The notes under the pieces are model-generated. The model did not search any database, was not told the origin of the DNA, and saw only the letters and a program-made list of their open reading frames with translations. Below are positions 7,860-17,964 of a DNA stretch of 64,000 nt, in pieces (position 1 is the first letter of the stretch; every line of letters begins with the position of its first letter). The DNA comes from Betaproteobacteria bacterium Ga0077532. Lineage in GTDB: Bacteria; Pseudomonadota; Gammaproteobacteria; Burkholderiales; Ga0077523. Both the position numbers and the translations under genes were made by a program. The DNA lies in contig LNEE01000003.1 of assembly GCA_001464895.1 (NCBI GenBank), positions 1 through 64,000 on the forward strand. Reading direction: 5' to 3'.

Positions 7860-8096
7860 GACAGTCGCCGCAGGAAGACAGTGGTCGAAACGAAGGCCGG
7901 GGTCAGCATGGGGTTCCGCCATGCGGCGCACGATCGTGACGGAGGGGCCTCGCGCGGCACACGCCAGCCTCCATACCCGAGAGACCTGCACAAGCTCGAG
8001 CGTCCCCTGCGCCCGCAACCTCGCAATCGCCCGCCTTCTGGGGGCCAAACCCCGGGCGGAAGCACGGCCTCCACCCGGGCGATCCAGTCGAACGGG

Positions 8097-8855
8097 TCAG
8101 CTCGTCGATGCCACGGCGGCCTCGGCCGGGCTGGACACCACCTCCATCCGATCGAGAAGGGCTCCGAAGTTGCGCATCGAATGCAGGTGCAGATAGATCA
8201 ACTCCAGTTCGTCCGTCTTCGCGAGTTCCGCCAGCACGGCATCGGGCAGGGCCTTGAGGCGATCCCGGTTGACGGTCAGGAAGCCGCTGAGCGACAGCTT
8301 TTCGCCGGACTTCGTCGTGATCTGCGCCTGCATGGGGTCGAGAAGATTGTGCTCCTTCAACTTCTGGCAGAACTGGCGAGTGCGCTGAAACTGCGCCTGA
8401 TACTCCTGCAGGAACTTGAGCACGTTCTGCACGTACTCGGTGGGCTTGCCCTCGGCGTCGAAGAGCGCTGCGCCCCGGCTGTCCCGGTTGAACCCCTGGA
8501 AGGCCTCGTCGATGCAAAGCGTGAAGGTGTCGCTGTCGTCGCTGCCGGAGAACACGAACGGATACCGACGGGCGAAGGCGGGCACATACTTGGCCGACCA
8601 GGAATGGCCGTCCGCGACGAACAGGTTCTCCTTCGCACGAAGACCAAGAATGACCGCCGGCATGACGGACTCGTCGTTGCCCGCGAAGATGATGCTGTAG
8701 TCGGTGGACGCCGGGGGGAACTCGACGGCCATGAGCGGCAGGGAATTCACGTGGCGCGCGAAGGCGTAGTCGTTGCCGACCTCGACGAAGCATCCGGCGT
8801 GGCGTCCCGAGGAGACCGGAACCGCGCTCTCGTAGATCAACTGCTGTGTGCTCAT
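8097..8855 (-). CDS. SapC family protein
   Basis: A 252-residue protein of the SapC family, recognised by 'EFPPASTDYSIIFAGND' near residue 45, 'GHSWSAKYVPAFARRYPFVF' near residue 85 and 'QFCQKLKEHNLL' near residue 170. No signal peptide or membrane segment is visible. SapC proteins have been linked to S-layer or peptide/polysaccharide uptake loci, but their chemistry is not settled. It stands alone here, with a divergent phosphoesterase upstream. The ATG at 8855 has AAAGGGG in front; the longer open frame upstream is antisense to the phosphoesterase gene. Confidence 0.75.
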   Translation of the reverse strand: MSTQQLIYESAVPVSSGRHAGCFVEVGNDYAFARHVNSLPLMAVEFPPASTDYSIIFAGNDESVMPAVILGLRAKENLFVADGHSWSAKYVPAFARRYPFVFSGSDDSDTFTLCIDEAFQGFNRDSRGAALFDAEGKPTEYVQNVLKFLQEYQAQFQRTRQFCQKLKEHNLLDPMQAQITTKSGEKLSLSGFLTVNRDRLKALPDAVLAELAKTDELELIYLHLHSMRNFGALLDRMEVVSSPAEAAVASTS

Positions 8856-9011
8856 CTCGACCCCTTTGTTGGATTGTTCCCGCACCGTTCGCCGGGCGGG
8901 CTCGCGCGAGAATAGCGCAAGCCCGTGACGGGCTGACCCACCGCAGCCAGGTTTCGAACCGCCTTGGCGGCCGCTTATCCTCCGTTCCGACCTTCCACCC
9001 TTCCTGCCTTG

Positions 9012-9908
9012 ATGAAACTTCAGCTCCTGTCGGATCTGCACCTCGAGCAATCGCCTGACTTCACACCCCAGGCGGCGCCCGGCGCGGAGGTGCTCGTGCT
9101 CGCCGGCGACATCGGGTCCTATCAGCGCGACTCCCGGCTGCGGGACGCCGATTTCGGTCTCGAGCGCTTCTCGCCCCGACTCTCCGGTGCCCCTTGGAAG
9201 ACTGTCTTCTACGTTCCGGGCAATCACGAGTACGACGATCTGGATTTCGACGAGACTCACGCCCGTCTTCGCACCACCTGCGAGCGCCTCGGCATCACGT
9301 GGCTCGAACAGCAGGTCGTCGTCCTCGAAGGCGTGCGTTTCGTCGGCGCGACGCTCTGGGCGGACTTCGAAGCCATTGCCCGCCATCCCCCGTCGCCCGC
9401 CGTGCTCGCGCGGTATGGCACCGGCGAGACGCAACTCACATGGCAGATGCGCCAGCGCGAGAAGGCCTTCCGGGCGGCGAATTTCTACCTGACCACGAAC
9501 ACCACCTATCGCGAAGGTCGTCCGTTGCTCGCGGAGGACATGCGCGAGCTGTCCCTCGCGAGCCAGGCGTGGTTGCGCGACGCGCTCGCGACGCCGTTCG
9601 AGGGCATCACCGTGGCCGTCACGCACTTCGCGCCGACGCTGCGCAGTCACGACCCGCGGTACGGCGTCACGCCGGGTACGGCAGGATTCTGCAACGCGCT
9701 CGACGAACTGCTGCCCTTCGCCGACGTCTGGCTGCACGGCCATCTCCATTGTGCGCACGACTACATCGTCGAGGGGACGCACTGTGGCGCCCCGTTCCGC
9801 TGCCGCGTCGTGGCCAATCCCCTCGGCTACGAGGACAAGGGTGAGCAGGCGGCTTTCGACCCGAGGATGGTGATCGAGCTCCCGGACCCCGGCGCCGCAG
9901 TCGGCTGA
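9012..9908 (+). CDS. Metallophosphoesterase
   Basis: A 298-residue calcineurin-like phosphoesterase. Metal ligands are visible in order: 'LLSDLHLE' (D-x-H) at the start, 'VLAGDIGS' (G-D), 'VPGNHEYDD' (G-N-H-E), 'AVTHFAPT' (H) near residue 207 and 'LHGHLHCAHD' (G-H-x-H) near residue 245. It is likely a cytoplasmic hydrolase of phosphodiesters or small phosphomonoesters; the substrate cannot be read from sequence. It is divergent from the SapC-family gene, with about 150 bases between them. Confidence 0.85.
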   Translation: MKLQLLSDLHLEQSPDFTPQAAPGAEVLVLAGDIGSYQRDSRLRDADFGLERFSPRLSGAPWKTVFYVPGNHEYDDLDFDETHARLRTTCERLGITWLEQQVVVLEGVRFVGATLWADFEAIARHPPSPAVLARYGTGETQLTWQMRQREKAFRAANFYLTTNTTYREGRPLLAEDMRELSLASQAWLRDALATPFEGITVAVTHFAPTLRSHDPRYGVTPGTAGFCNALDELLPFADVWLHGHLHCAHDYIVEGTHCGAPFRCRVVANPLGYEDKGEQAAFDPRMVIELPDPGAAVG

Positions 9909-10179
9909 TCGCCATCCCGGGTGGCGTCGACGCGCCGCCGGCCAGCGTGCTTCGCTCCCTTGATCGACCTGCGACCCGATTGTGTTCGGCATCGCACCGA
10001 CCTGCCCCCTGCGTCCTGTCGATCATGCGACGTCCATGCAGTTCCGCATGGCATCTCCCCATCATCCCGGAGTTCCCCATGCCGACACCGCCGATGGCCG
10101 CGACCCGCCATGTTCCCCAGCGGGGGATCGCCCTCCTCCCGCCCAGTGCTGCCCGGGCCTGTGCGCCGGGAGGTGCGTG

Positions 10180-11196
10180 ATGCAGATCGGCATGATCGGC
10201 TTGGGAAAGATGGGGACAGGCATGGTGCGACGCCTGCTGAAGGCGGGCCACGAGTGCGTGGTCCATGACCGGCATCCGGAAGCCATCGCCGCCCTCGTCG
10301 ATCGGGGCGCCACCGGCGCTGCAACGTTCGAAGCCCTCGTGGCCGGGCTGGCGGCACCCCGCATCCTGTGGCTCATGCTCCCGGCGGGCGGGGTCGACGC
10401 CGTCATCCGGGACCTGCTGCCTCTGCTGGAGATCGGCGACACCATCATCGACGGTGGCAACTCCCACTATCGCGACGACATCCGGCGCGGCGCCGGGCTC
10501 CAACTGCATGGGGTCGACCACGTCGACGTCGGCACGAGTGGCGGCATCGCCGGTTTCGAGCGCGGGTTCTGCCTCATGGTCGGTGGCGAGGTCCGGTGCT
10601 TCGAGCGATTGCGACCGATCTTCATGGCTCTCGCCCCGGGCGTGGCAGCGGCGCCACGGACACCCGGACGGCATGGCGGCGTCGGCACCGTCGAGGAAGG
10701 CTTTCTCCATTGTGGTCCGCACGGTGCCGGACACTTCGTGAAGATGGTCCACAACGGTATCGAGTACGGCCTGATGGCGGCGTACGGGGAGGGGCTCAAC
10801 ATCCTGCGCAACGCGAACGTGGGGCGCGAGGGCGAGGCGTCGGATGCTGTGATCGCGGGTGGGCGCCGACCCGATTTCCACCGATACGATCTCGACCTGG
10901 TGCAGATCACCGAGGTCTGGCGTCGCGGCAGCGTCGTGGGCTCGTGGCTTCTGGACCTCACCGCGGCGGAACTTCTGCGGGACCCCATTCTCGAAACCTT
11001 CAGCGAACGCGTGTCCGATTCCGGCGAAGGTCGTTGGACCATCGAAGCGGCCATCGAGGCGGGTGTTCCCGTTCCCGTTCTCAGTGCCGCGCTTTTCGAC
11101 CGGTTCGCTTCCCGTGGGAATGCGGAGTTCTCCCACCGCATTCTCTCCGCCATGCGCCATGGCTTCGGTGGTCACGTCGAGGTACCCACCGCATGA
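10180..11196 (+). CDS. gnd: 6-phosphogluconate dehydrogenase (decarboxylating), short type
   Basis: Oxidises and decarboxylates 6-phosphogluconate to ribulose 5-phosphate. The 338-residue length is that of the short, often NAD-linked class. The Rossmann motif '[10 protein letters not shown]' is at the N-terminus, '[10 protein letters not shown]' near residue 90, '[18 protein letters not shown]' near residue 115 and the catalytic-Lys block '[20 protein letters not shown]' near residue 185. The ATG has GGGAGG seven bases upstream. Its stop overlaps the phosphoketolase start (ATGA), so both are made from one message and pentose phosphate made here can feed the phosphoketolase. Confidence 0.9.
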   Translation: MQIGMIGLGKMGTGMVRRLLKAGHECVVHDRHPEAIAALVDRGATGAATFEALVAGLAAPRILWLMLPAGGVDAVIRDLLPLLEIGDTIIDGGNSHYRDDIRRGAGLQLHGVDHVDVGTSGGIAGFERGFCLMVGGEVRCFERLRPIFMALAPGVAAAPRTPGRHGGVGTVEEGFLHCGPHGAGHFVKMVHNGIEYGLMAAYGEGLNILRNANVGREGEASDAVIAGGRRPDFHRYDLDLVQITEVWRRGSVVGSWLLDLTAAELLRDPILETFSERVSDSGEGRWTIEAAIEAGVPVPVLSAALFDRFASRGNAEFSHRILSAMRHGFGGHVEVPTA

Positions 11197-13565
11197 AGGC
11201 ACTCCGCGACACACTGCCCCCCGAACTCCTGCAAGGCATGGATGCGTATTGGCGTGCGGCCAACTACCTGTCCGTCGGACAGATCTACCTGCAGGACAAC
11301 CCGCTGCTCGAAGTGCCGCTCGAGCGCGCGCACATCAAGACGCGGCTGCTCGGTCACTGGGGTACCACGCCGGGACTCAACTTCCTCTACGTGCATCTCA
11401 ACCGCGCGATCCGCGCTCACGACCTCGACATGATGCTGGTCGTCGGTCCGGGACACGGCGGTCCGGGCATCGTCGCGAACTCGTACCTCGAGGGCACGTA
11501 CACCGAACGCTATCCCGCCATCGAACGCAACAGCAGCGGTCTGCGGCGGCTGTTCCGGCAGTTCTCCTGGCCCGGCGGCATCCCGAGCCACGTAGCTCCC
11601 GAGACACCCGGGTCGATCCACGAAGGCGGCGAACTGGGCTATTCGCTGGCCCATGCCTTCGGTGCCGCTTTCGACAATCCGGATCTGATCGTGGCTTGCG
11701 TGGTCGGAGACGGCGAAGCCGAGACCGGTGCACTCGCCACGAGCTGGCACTCCAACAAGTTCCTGAATCCTGCGCGCGACGGTGCTGTTCTGCCGATCCT
11801 GCATCTCAACGGATTCAAGATCGCGAACCCGGCTGTCCTCGCCCGCATCGGCCACGGCGAACTCGCGGCGCTGATGCACGGGTACGGCTACGAGCCGCAC
11901 TTCGTCGAGGGTGACAACCCGGAGCTGATGCATCGCAAGCTGGCAGAAACGCTGGACACCATCACAGTCCGGATCCGTCGGATACAGAGTGCGGCCCGCG
12001 CGCAGGGATCGTCCCGGCGTGTCGAACGGCCCCTCTGGCCCATGATCGTGTTCCGCACCCCCAAGGGGTGGACGGGTCCGAAGTTCGTCGACGGGAAGCC
12101 GGTGGAAGGCTCTTGGCGCTCCCACCAGGTGCCGATCGCGCGCTTCGACTCCGAGGAGCACGTGCGTCAGCTCGAGACCTGGATGCACAGCTATCGCCCG
12201 CGCGAACTGTTCGACGCCCACGGCCGCTTCAACGATGCCCTGGCGGCCCTTGCGCCGACCGGGCAACGTCGCATGGGGGCCAGCCCGCACGCGAATGGGG
12301 GCACATTGCTCCAGCCGCTTTCGATGCCCGACTTCCATGGTCACGCCGTCGCCATGACCGGCCCCGGTCGGATCGAGGCCGAGGCCACGCGAGTGCTCGG
12401 CGGGTTCCTGCGCGACGTGATGCAGGCGAATGCGAGCGCGGCGAACTTCCGCCTGTTCGGCCCCGACGAGACGGCCTCGAATCGTCTCGACGCCGTGTAC
12501 GAAGTGACCGGCAAGACCTGGATGGCCGACATCGAGGCCGTGGACGAGAACCTATCGCCCGACGGCCGCGTGATGGAGGTGCTGAGCGAGCATCTCTGCG
12601 AAGGATGGCTGGAGGGCTATCTCCTGACCGGTCGGCACGGGCTCTTCTCGTGCTACGAGGCGTTCATCCACATCGTCGATTCGATGGTAAGCCAGCACGC
12701 GAAATGGTTGAGCGTCACCCGCGGCATCCCGTGGCGCGAACCGATCGCGTCGCTCAACTTCCTGTTGACCTCGCACACCTGGCGCCAGGATCACAACGGC
12801 CTGTCGCACCAGGACCCCGGCTTCATCGACCACGTCGCCAGCAAGAAGCCTGAGGTTGTCCGCATCTACCTGCCCCCGGACGCGAACACCCTGCTCGTGG
12901 TGGCGGATCACTGCCTGCGCAGCCGACACCGCATCAATGTGATCGTGGCGGGCAAGCAGCCCTCATGGCAATGGCTCGACATGAACGCCGCCGTGCGGCA
13001 TTGCGCGGCTGGCGCTGGCATCTGGACTTGGGCGAGCGACGCCGGCGATGCTCCCGACGTGGTGATGGCGTGCGCCGGCGATGTCCCGACCCTCGAGACG
13101 CTGGCGGCGGTCACGCTGCTCCGCGAGTACGTGCCGGACATCCGGGTGCGTGTGGTCAACGTGGTGGACCTGATGGCGCTCCAGCCCGCGTCGGAACACC
13201 CGCACGGCATGGACGATCGCGCTTTCGATGCAATGTTCACCACCGACCGGCCGGTGATCTTCGCGTTCCACGGCTACGCCTCCATGGTCCACAAGCTGAC
13301 CTACCGGCGCCGCAACCACCCGAACATCCATGTCCGCGGCTACAAGGAGGAAGGCACGACGACCACGCCGTTCGACATGGTGGTGCTGAACGATCTCGAC
13401 CGCTATCGCCTGGCCCTCGACGCGATCGTGCGGATTCCCCGGCTCGCCCACCTCGTCGAAGCCGAGACCGATAGGTACTGGGCCACGATGGCGCGCCACA
13501 AGGCGCACATTGCAGAGTTCGGAGACGATCTCCCCGAGGTGATCGGCTGGCGCTGGAAGTCCTGA
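11193..13565 (+). CDS. xfp: Xylulose-5-phosphate/fructose-6-phosphate phosphoketolase
   Basis: A thiamine-diphosphate enzyme that splits xylulose 5-phosphate (and often fructose 6-phosphate) with phosphate into acetyl phosphate plus glyceraldehyde 3-phosphate (or erythrose 4-phosphate). The 790 residues match the normal length. Seen are '[19 protein letters not shown]' near residue 50, 'GPGHGGPG' near residue 84, the ThDP/Mg motif '[19 protein letters not shown]' near residue 172 and '[20 protein letters not shown]' near residue 525. The start overlaps the gnd stop. Together the two genes give a decarboxylating route from phosphogluconate to acetyl phosphate. No acetate kinase is seen next to it. 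Confidence 0.93.
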   Translation: MKALRDTLPPELLQGMDAYWRAANYLSVGQIYLQDNPLLEVPLERAHIKTRLLGHWGTTPGLNFLYVHLNRAIRAHDLDMMLVVGPGHGGPGIVANSYLEGTYTERYPAIERNSSGLRRLFRQFSWPGGIPSHVAPETPGSIHEGGELGYSLAHAFGAAFDNPDLIVACVVGDGEAETGALATSWHSNKFLNPARDGAVLPILHLNGFKIANPAVLARIGHGELAALMHGYGYEPHFVEGDNPELMHRKLAETLDTITVRIRRIQSAARAQGSSRRVERPLWPMIVFRTPKGWTGPKFVDGKPVEGSWRSHQVPIARFDSEEHVRQLETWMHSYRPRELFDAHGRFNDALAALAPTGQRRMGASPHANGGTLLQPLSMPDFHGHAVAMTGPGRIEAEATRVLGGFLRDVMQANASAANFRLFGPDETASNRLDAVYEVTGKTWMADIEAVDENLSPDGRVMEVLSEHLCEGWLEGYLLTGRHGLFSCYEAFIHIVDSMVSQHAKWLSVTRGIPWREPIASLNFLLTSHTWRQDHNGLSHQDPGFIDHVASKKPEVVRIYLPPDANTLLVVADHCLRSRHRINVIVAGKQPSWQWLDMNAAVRHCAAGAGIWTWASDAGDAPDVVMACAGDVPTLETLAAVTLLREYVPDIRVRVVNVVDLMALQPASEHPHGMDDRAFDAMFTTDRPVIFAFHGYASMVHKLTYRRRNHPNIHVRGYKEEGTTTTPFDMVVLNDLDRYRLALDAIVRIPRLAHLVEAETDRYWATMARHKAHIAEFGDDLPEVIGWRWKS

Positions 13566-13581
13566 CACCACCACGCGAACA

Positions 13582-14613
13582 TCAAGCCCCGGTGGCGCCC
13601 GCTGCGACGAACGCTTCCGAGTAGACGCGTTCCGCGCGCAGACCGATCGCTGCAGCCGTGCTCCGCACAGCGTGGATCATCCCCGGCGGTCCGCACACGT
13701 AGACATCGGTGGCGTCGGACCGCGCGCTTCGCAACACGCGGTCCAGCGGAAGATCGGTGACCCTGCCCTGCGTCTCGGTCCATGCGGCATCGGCGTCCTG
13801 CATCGCCAGGTGCAGCGCGCGATCCGAAAAACGCGACAGCAACGTCCGGAGTTCGTCGAGCCCGTAGAGATCCTCGCGGGTCGTCACGCCATGGAAGAGC
13901 GTCACGGGGCCTGCCGTGTCGCCCTGCGCCACGAGTTCCCGCAGCATCGACATGATCGGGGCGAGGCCAGTGCCGCCGGTCACGAAGATCCGGTGCGCAG
14001 GCTGCCGTCGGAGGTGGAATGCGCCGAGCGGTCCGCGCACGTCGACGAGATCACCGGCCTTCGCGCGATGCGCCACGTAGTCGCTCATCACGCCGCCGGG
14101 CACGAGACGTATGTGCAGTTCCACCTCGCCCGGCGTGGACGCGGCGTTCGCGAGCGAATAGCTCCGGCGGCTGTCGGTCCCGGGGATCGCGACCTCGAGG
14201 TACTGGCCCGGCGTGAAAGCGAGCTTGAAGCGTCCGCGGATGGCGCCACGCAGCACGACGACGCGGCCGGCGACGGGAACGATCTCCAGGACCTCGAGCA
14301 CCATCTTGCGCACCGGCCGCACCGCCGCTCTCGGGTAGTCGAAGGCGATCTCGACCTCGTCCGCCCCGGGCTCGGCGATGCAGCAAAGCACCTCGTCAGG
14401 GGCGAGCGGTGCGAGGCTCAGAAGGCGGTCGTGGCGGGCAGCGTAGGCGACAGCGCCACGGTTCACGCGGCCTCGGCACGACTGGCACGTGCCCTCGCGA
14501 CAGTCCGCCAGCGGTGCGCCGCCGGCCCGCTCCGCAGCCCCGAGCAGCGTCTCGCCCGGCATGGCAGGGACCTCGAACGCTTCGCCGTCACCGAATACGA
14601 AACGGCAGTTCAT
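13582..14613 (-). CDS. Oxygenase reductase: 2Fe-2S ferredoxin / FAD / NAD(P) domains
   Basis: Electron-transfer partner for a Rieske oxygenase. The 343-residue protein is laid out as in benzoate-dioxygenase reductases: an N-terminal plant-type ferredoxin with 'CREGTCQSCRG' (about residues 38-48) and a later Cys pair 'LCC'; an FAD domain with 'RRSYSLANA' (R-x-Y-S) near residue 155; and an NAD domain with 'FVTGGTGLAPIMSMLREL' near residue 212 and 'YVCGPPGM' near residue 308. The ATG at 14613 follows GGGAG; a GTG six codons earlier is less likely. It is the last gene of the operon with the SDR and the Rieske oxygenase, 18 bases after the SDR stop. Confidence 0.88.
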   Translation of the reverse strand: MNCRFVFGDGEAFEVPAMPGETLLGAAERAGGAPLADCREGTCQSCRGRVNRGAVAYAARHDRLLSLAPLAPDEVLCCIAEPGADEVEIAFDYPRAAVRPVRKMVLEVLEIVPVAGRVVVLRGAIRGRFKLAFTPGQYLEVAIPGTDSRRSYSLANAASTPGEVELHIRLVPGGVMSDYVAHRAKAGDLVDVRGPLGAFHLRRQPAHRIFVTGGTGLAPIMSMLRELVAQGDTAGPVTLFHGVTTREDLYGLDELRTLLSRFSDRALHLAMQDADAAWTETQGRVTDLPLDRVLRSARSDATDVYVCGPPGMIHAVRSTAAAIGLRAERVYSEAFVAAGATGA

Positions 14614-14631
14614 TCGTTCGCTCCCGCCCAC

Positions 14632-15393
14632 CTAAAGCGCACTCGTGTAACCGCCGTCCACGTACAGAATCTGCCCGGTCACGTAGGCGGCGGCGTCGCT
14701 CGACAGGAAGGCCACCGCGCCGAGCAGATCATCCAGTTCGCCGAAGCGGCCGGCCGGGATGCGCGGCAGCATCGCGCGCTGCCAGTCCGGATTCTCGTAG
14801 AAGACCTCGGTCATGGCCGTGCGGAAGTACCCCGGACCGATGGCGTTCACACGGATGCCGAGCGCCGCCCATTCGGTGGCGAGCCCGCGCGTGAGTCCGA
14901 GGAGACCGTGCTTGCTCGACGTGTACGGCACGGCGGTGGCGATGCCCACGGTCGATGCGAGGGAGCAGTTGTTGACGATCGCGCCGCCCTGCCCCGCCAT
15001 GACGCGGGCCGCGGCCTGCGCCGCGAAGAACGGACCCTTCAGGTTCGTGTCGACGATGCGATCCCAGAGGGCCTCGGTCACGTCGGCCGAGGGGCAAACC
15101 TGCTCGACACCGGCGTTGTTGACGAGGACATCGAGACCGCCGAGCTGGTCGGCTGCGCTCTCGACGGCGCGCTGCACGGAGGCCACGTCGAGCATGTCCA
15201 TCTGCACCATCGGCATCGGTGCATTTGCGAGCCCGGCCGTCTCCGCGAGTGCGGCCATGTCGCGCGCTGCGATGGCGACGCGGGCACCCGACGCGGCAAG
15301 CCCGATGGCGAGCGCGCGTCCGATGCCCCGGCTCGCGCCGGTGACGAGAATGCGTCGCCCGTCGAGCGGGATCCGCGTCCCCGGGGTGCTCAC
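14632..15393 (-). CDS. Short-chain dehydrogenase/reductase
   Basis: A classical SDR of 253 residues, NAD(P)-dependent. It shows 'VTGASRGIGRALA' (cofactor), 'VNNAGVEQ' near residue 90, the catalytic 'YTSSKHG' (Y-x-x-x-K) near residue 157, 'NAIGPGYFRTAMT' near residue 187 and the C-terminal 'YVTGQILYVDGGYTS'. The start is a GTG that overlaps the Rieske stop (GTGA). Placed between an oxygenase and its reductase, it probably oxidises the hydroxylated product or a following alcohol. The exact substrate is unknown. Confidence 0.88.
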   Translation of the reverse strand: MSTPGTRIPLDGRRILVTGASRGIGRALAIGLAASGARVAIAARDMAALAETAGLANAPMPMVQMDMLDVASVQRAVESAADQLGGLDVLVNNAGVEQVCPSADVTEALWDRIVDTNLKGPFFAAQAAARVMAGQGGAIVNNCSLASTVGIATAVPYTSSKHGLLGLTRGLATEWAALGIRVNAIGPGYFRTAMTEVFYENPDWQRAMLPRIPAGRFGELDDLLGAVAFLSSDAAAYVTGQILYVDGGYTSAL

Positions 15394-16556
15394 CGGGTTG
15401 CCACCGCGCGTGCGACGAACTGGTTGAGCTGCCAGATCGCCTTCTCGAGATGGCTGAGGCGCCCCGACTTCGTCATTCTCGACTTCGCGCCGATCTGCTG
15501 CATCACGTTGACGTCGATGTCCTCGAGGTTGATCACGTCGAACGTCTTGTCCTGGATCGCCATGATCTTCGCGAAGTCGGGCAGCTGCTTCGTCTCGGGC
15601 TGGAGCATCTGATACGAACGCAGCCGCGTGCGGTCCACCGCGATCGGCTCCACATGGAACCACACCACGCGATCGGGAAACGTCGCGAGCAGGTGGAACG
15701 GGTAGACCAGATACAGTCCGAAGGCTTCGCATTCCTGCTGGTTCACGAGCGGGAATCGCGGGAGGCCCACGTCGAAGGCGTCGGGCACGGACTCCGGGCG
15801 GCCGACGCCGAAGCCGCGGGTCCAGGCCTCCCGCGAGTCCTCCACGTAGCTCAGCTTCGCGGGGAAATCGGGTTCGAACGTGTCGGCGTGCGGACCGATG
15901 TGGTGGTAGCACTCCATGAACGTCTCCACCATGATCTTCCAGTTGAAACGGCAGTCGTACTCCAGCACGGACCCCACGACCAACCGATCGAGCTGATAGT
16001 TCGCGAGCGCGGCCGACATCTCGGCGATGGCCGGTGCGAGCGGCGGCGCGTTGCCGTCGAGGTTCACGAACACGAAGCCGTCGACCACCTCGGAGCGGTA
16101 CTCCGGCAGGGCGCAGGTATCGCGATCGAAGTCGATGGCCTCTTCCATCAGCGGGGCGCCGATCAACCGCCCATCCAGCGCGTACGACCACTTGTGGAAC
16201 GGGCACACGAACGCGGCGGCATTGCCGTGGCCCGTGCACACCGGTGCCCATCGATGCCGACAGACGCGCGAGAGCGCGCGGATGCGCTGACCGTCGTTGA
16301 CGATCACCATCAGCTCACCCAGCCAGTCGACCGACCGGAAATCACCGCGCGCTGGAAGCTGGGAGATGTGCGCGACACACATCCAGCCCGGCCGGAAGGC
16401 CCCCGCCACCTCCTGCTGGAAGAACGCCTCGCTCGTGTACGCACCGGGCGGCAATGTCTCGGCGCGGCCCAGCGGAAGGGCCCCGATACGGGCCACTTCG
16501 CGCAGCAGCGCATCGATCCCTTCGACGGATCTCGGATCAGCAACTACGGTGTCCAT
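15390..16556 (-). CDS. Rieske non-heme iron oxygenase, alpha subunit
   Basis: Terminal oxygenase that inserts oxygen into a substrate using electrons from the downstream reductase. The 388-residue protein carries the Rieske centre as 'CRHRWAPVCTGHG' and 'CPFHKWSY' (about residues 97-122). The mononuclear-iron region is 'ETFMECYHHIGPHADTFE' near residue 215, with the His pair, and a later acidic residue. No small beta subunit is encoded nearby, so it is the alpha-only kind seen in carnitine-, steroid- or amine-type oxygenases, not the alpha-beta kind of classical aryl dioxygenases. It lies 46 bases after the glutamine-synthetase-like gene. Confidence 0.9.
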   Translation of the reverse strand: MDTVVADPRSVEGIDALLREVARIGALPLGRAETLPPGAYTSEAFFQQEVAGAFRPGWMCVAHISQLPARGDFRSVDWLGELMVIVNDGQRIRALSRVCRHRWAPVCTGHGNAAAFVCPFHKWSYALDGRLIGAPLMEEAIDFDRDTCALPEYRSEVVDGFVFVNLDGNAPPLAPAIAEMSAALANYQLDRLVVGSVLEYDCRFNWKIMVETFMECYHHIGPHADTFEPDFPAKLSYVEDSREAWTRGFGVGRPESVPDAFDVGLPRFPLVNQQECEAFGLYLVYPFHLLATFPDRVVWFHVEPIAVDRTRLRSYQMLQPETKQLPDFAKIMAIQDKTFDVINLEDIDVNVMQQIGAKSRMTKSGRLSHLEKAIWQLNQFVARAVATR

Positions 16557-16602
16557 GCCTGCCTCCTGCTCGGGTGTTGCGATGCGGGTGAGTCCTGGCG
16601 CA

Positions 16603-17964
16603 TCAGAAGTGCGTCAGATACCGATCGAGTTCCCAGTCCGTCACGTGGCTCTGGTACGAGTGCCACTCGTTGCGCTTGAAGTCGCGGTAGGCCGCGAACA
16701 TGCGCGAGCCGAAGACGGCCTCCGACAGCGGGTCTGCCTCGAACGCGTCGATGGCGTCGCCGAGCGTGCGCGGCAGATACTGGATTCCCTTCTCCGCCAG
16801 CTCGGCATCGCTGTAGAGGTACATGTTCTCGGCGTGCGGCTCGCCGGGGTCGAGTCCCTCGCGGATGCCTTCGAGCCCAGCCGCCAGCATGAGCGCCGCA
16901 CCGAGATAGACATTGCACGAGATGTCGGCAGCGCGGCACTCCACGCGTCCACCCGCCAACGGGATGCGCAGCATGTTCGTGCGGTTGTTGTTGCCGTAGC
17001 AGACGAACACCGGCGCCCACGTGAAGCCCGACATCGATCCACGGCGGACGAGGCGCTTGTAGCTGTTGACCGTCGGTGCGATCACCGAACAGATGGCCGG
17101 CGCGTGACGCAGGATGCCAGCGACGAATTGGTAACCCAGCTTCGAGATGCCGCACCCCCGCGGGTCGGTCTCCGTCTCGAAGAGGTTGGCGCCGGTCTTC
17201 ACGTCGGCGAGCGACATGTTGAAGTGGGCGCCGCTGCCGGTCCGGTTGCGGAACGGCTTCGGCATGAAGCTCGCCATCCAGCCGCGCTTTCGCGCAAGCT
17301 CGCCGATCATCAACCGCAGGAAGGTGATGCGGTCGGCCATGGTGACGGCGTCGGCATACATGAAGTCGATCTCGAACTGCCCGTTGGCGTCCTCGTGGTC
17401 GAACGAATAGACGTCCCAGCCGAGCGTGTTCATCGCCGTCACGACCTCGTCGACGAACGAGTAGCTGTCGAGCAGACCCTTCACGTCGTAGCAGGGCTTC
17501 TCGAGGATGTCGCGCTCGCTCACCGGAACGATCTTCCCGCCCTCGTCCTTCTTCAGGATGAAGAACTCCGGCTCGATGCCCAGCATCATCCGGAGTCCCA
17601 TGGCCTCCGCCTCGGCCTGCACCTTCTTGAGGATCCCGCGTGCGCAGGCGTCGAACGGTTTTCCGCCGAGGTAGAGGTCGCTTGGCGCCCAGGCCAGCTC
17701 GGGATTCCATGGGCAGATCGCAAGGGCGTCGATATCGGGGTGGGCGGAGACCTCCTCGTCGTTGACCTCCTGCGGCACGCCCTCGAGCGCCGCACCGGTG
17801 AAGAGTTCCGACCCCTTCAGCATCTGGTCGAAGTGCGTGAGCGGCACGGCCTTCGCCTTACTGTTCCCGTGGAGGTCGACGAAGCTCGCGAGGACGTATT
17901 TCACGCCCGCTGCCGCCAGTTCCTTCACCTTGGGGTTCGTGCTGTCTTCGATACGCGCTGTCAT
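16603..17964 (-). CDS. Glutamine-synthetase-like ligase (GlnT / gamma-glutamylamide synthetase type)
   Basis: An ATP-dependent ligase that joins glutamate with ammonia or an amine. The 453-residue length fits the GlnT/GmaS/gamma-glutamylanilide-synthetase branch. Metal and substrate motifs are intact: 'IEPEFFIL' near residue 128, 'NGQFEIDF' near residue 200, 'NRTGSGAHFNMSL' near residue 249, 'NRTNMLRIPL' near residue 328 and 'VECRAADISCNVYLGAALML' near residue 341. The last block departs from the usual R-S-P-D-A-S-A-N wording of true glutamine synthetases. It is first in an operon with a Rieske oxygenase, SDR and reductase, a setting known from aniline and alkylamine degradation. An amine substrate is therefore more likely than ammonia, but this is inference. 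Confidence 0.85.
   Translation of the reverse strand: MTARIEDSTNPKVKELAAAGVKYVLASFVDLHGNSKAKAVPLTHFDQMLKGSELFTGAALEGVPQEVNDEEVSAHPDIDALAICPWNPELAWAPSDLYLGGKPFDACARGILKKVQAEAEAMGLRMMLGIEPEFFILKKDEGGKIVPVSERDILEKPCYDVKGLLDSYSFVDEVVTAMNTLGWDVYSFDHEDANGQFEIDFMYADAVTMADRITFLRLMIGELARKRGWMASFMPKPFRNRTGSGAHFNMSLADVKTGANLFETETDPRGCGISKLGYQFVAGILRHAPAICSVIAPTVNSYKRLVRRGSMSGFTWAPVFVCYGNNNRTNMLRIPLAGGRVECRAADISCNVYLGAALMLAAGLEGIREGLDPGEPHAENMYLYSDAELAEKGIQYLPRTLGDAIDAFEADPLSEAVFGSRMFAAYRDFKRNEWHSYQSHVTDWELDRYLTHF

Noticed and set aside
9909..10179. Open frames between the phosphoesterase and gnd
   Set aside because: Arg/Pro/Ser-rich frames typical of high-GC non-coding DNA; none has a recognisable motif or good start.
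13672..15612. 646-codon plus-strand open frame over the oxygenase genes
   Set aside because: It lies antisense to three clearly recognised genes and its translation shows no domain.
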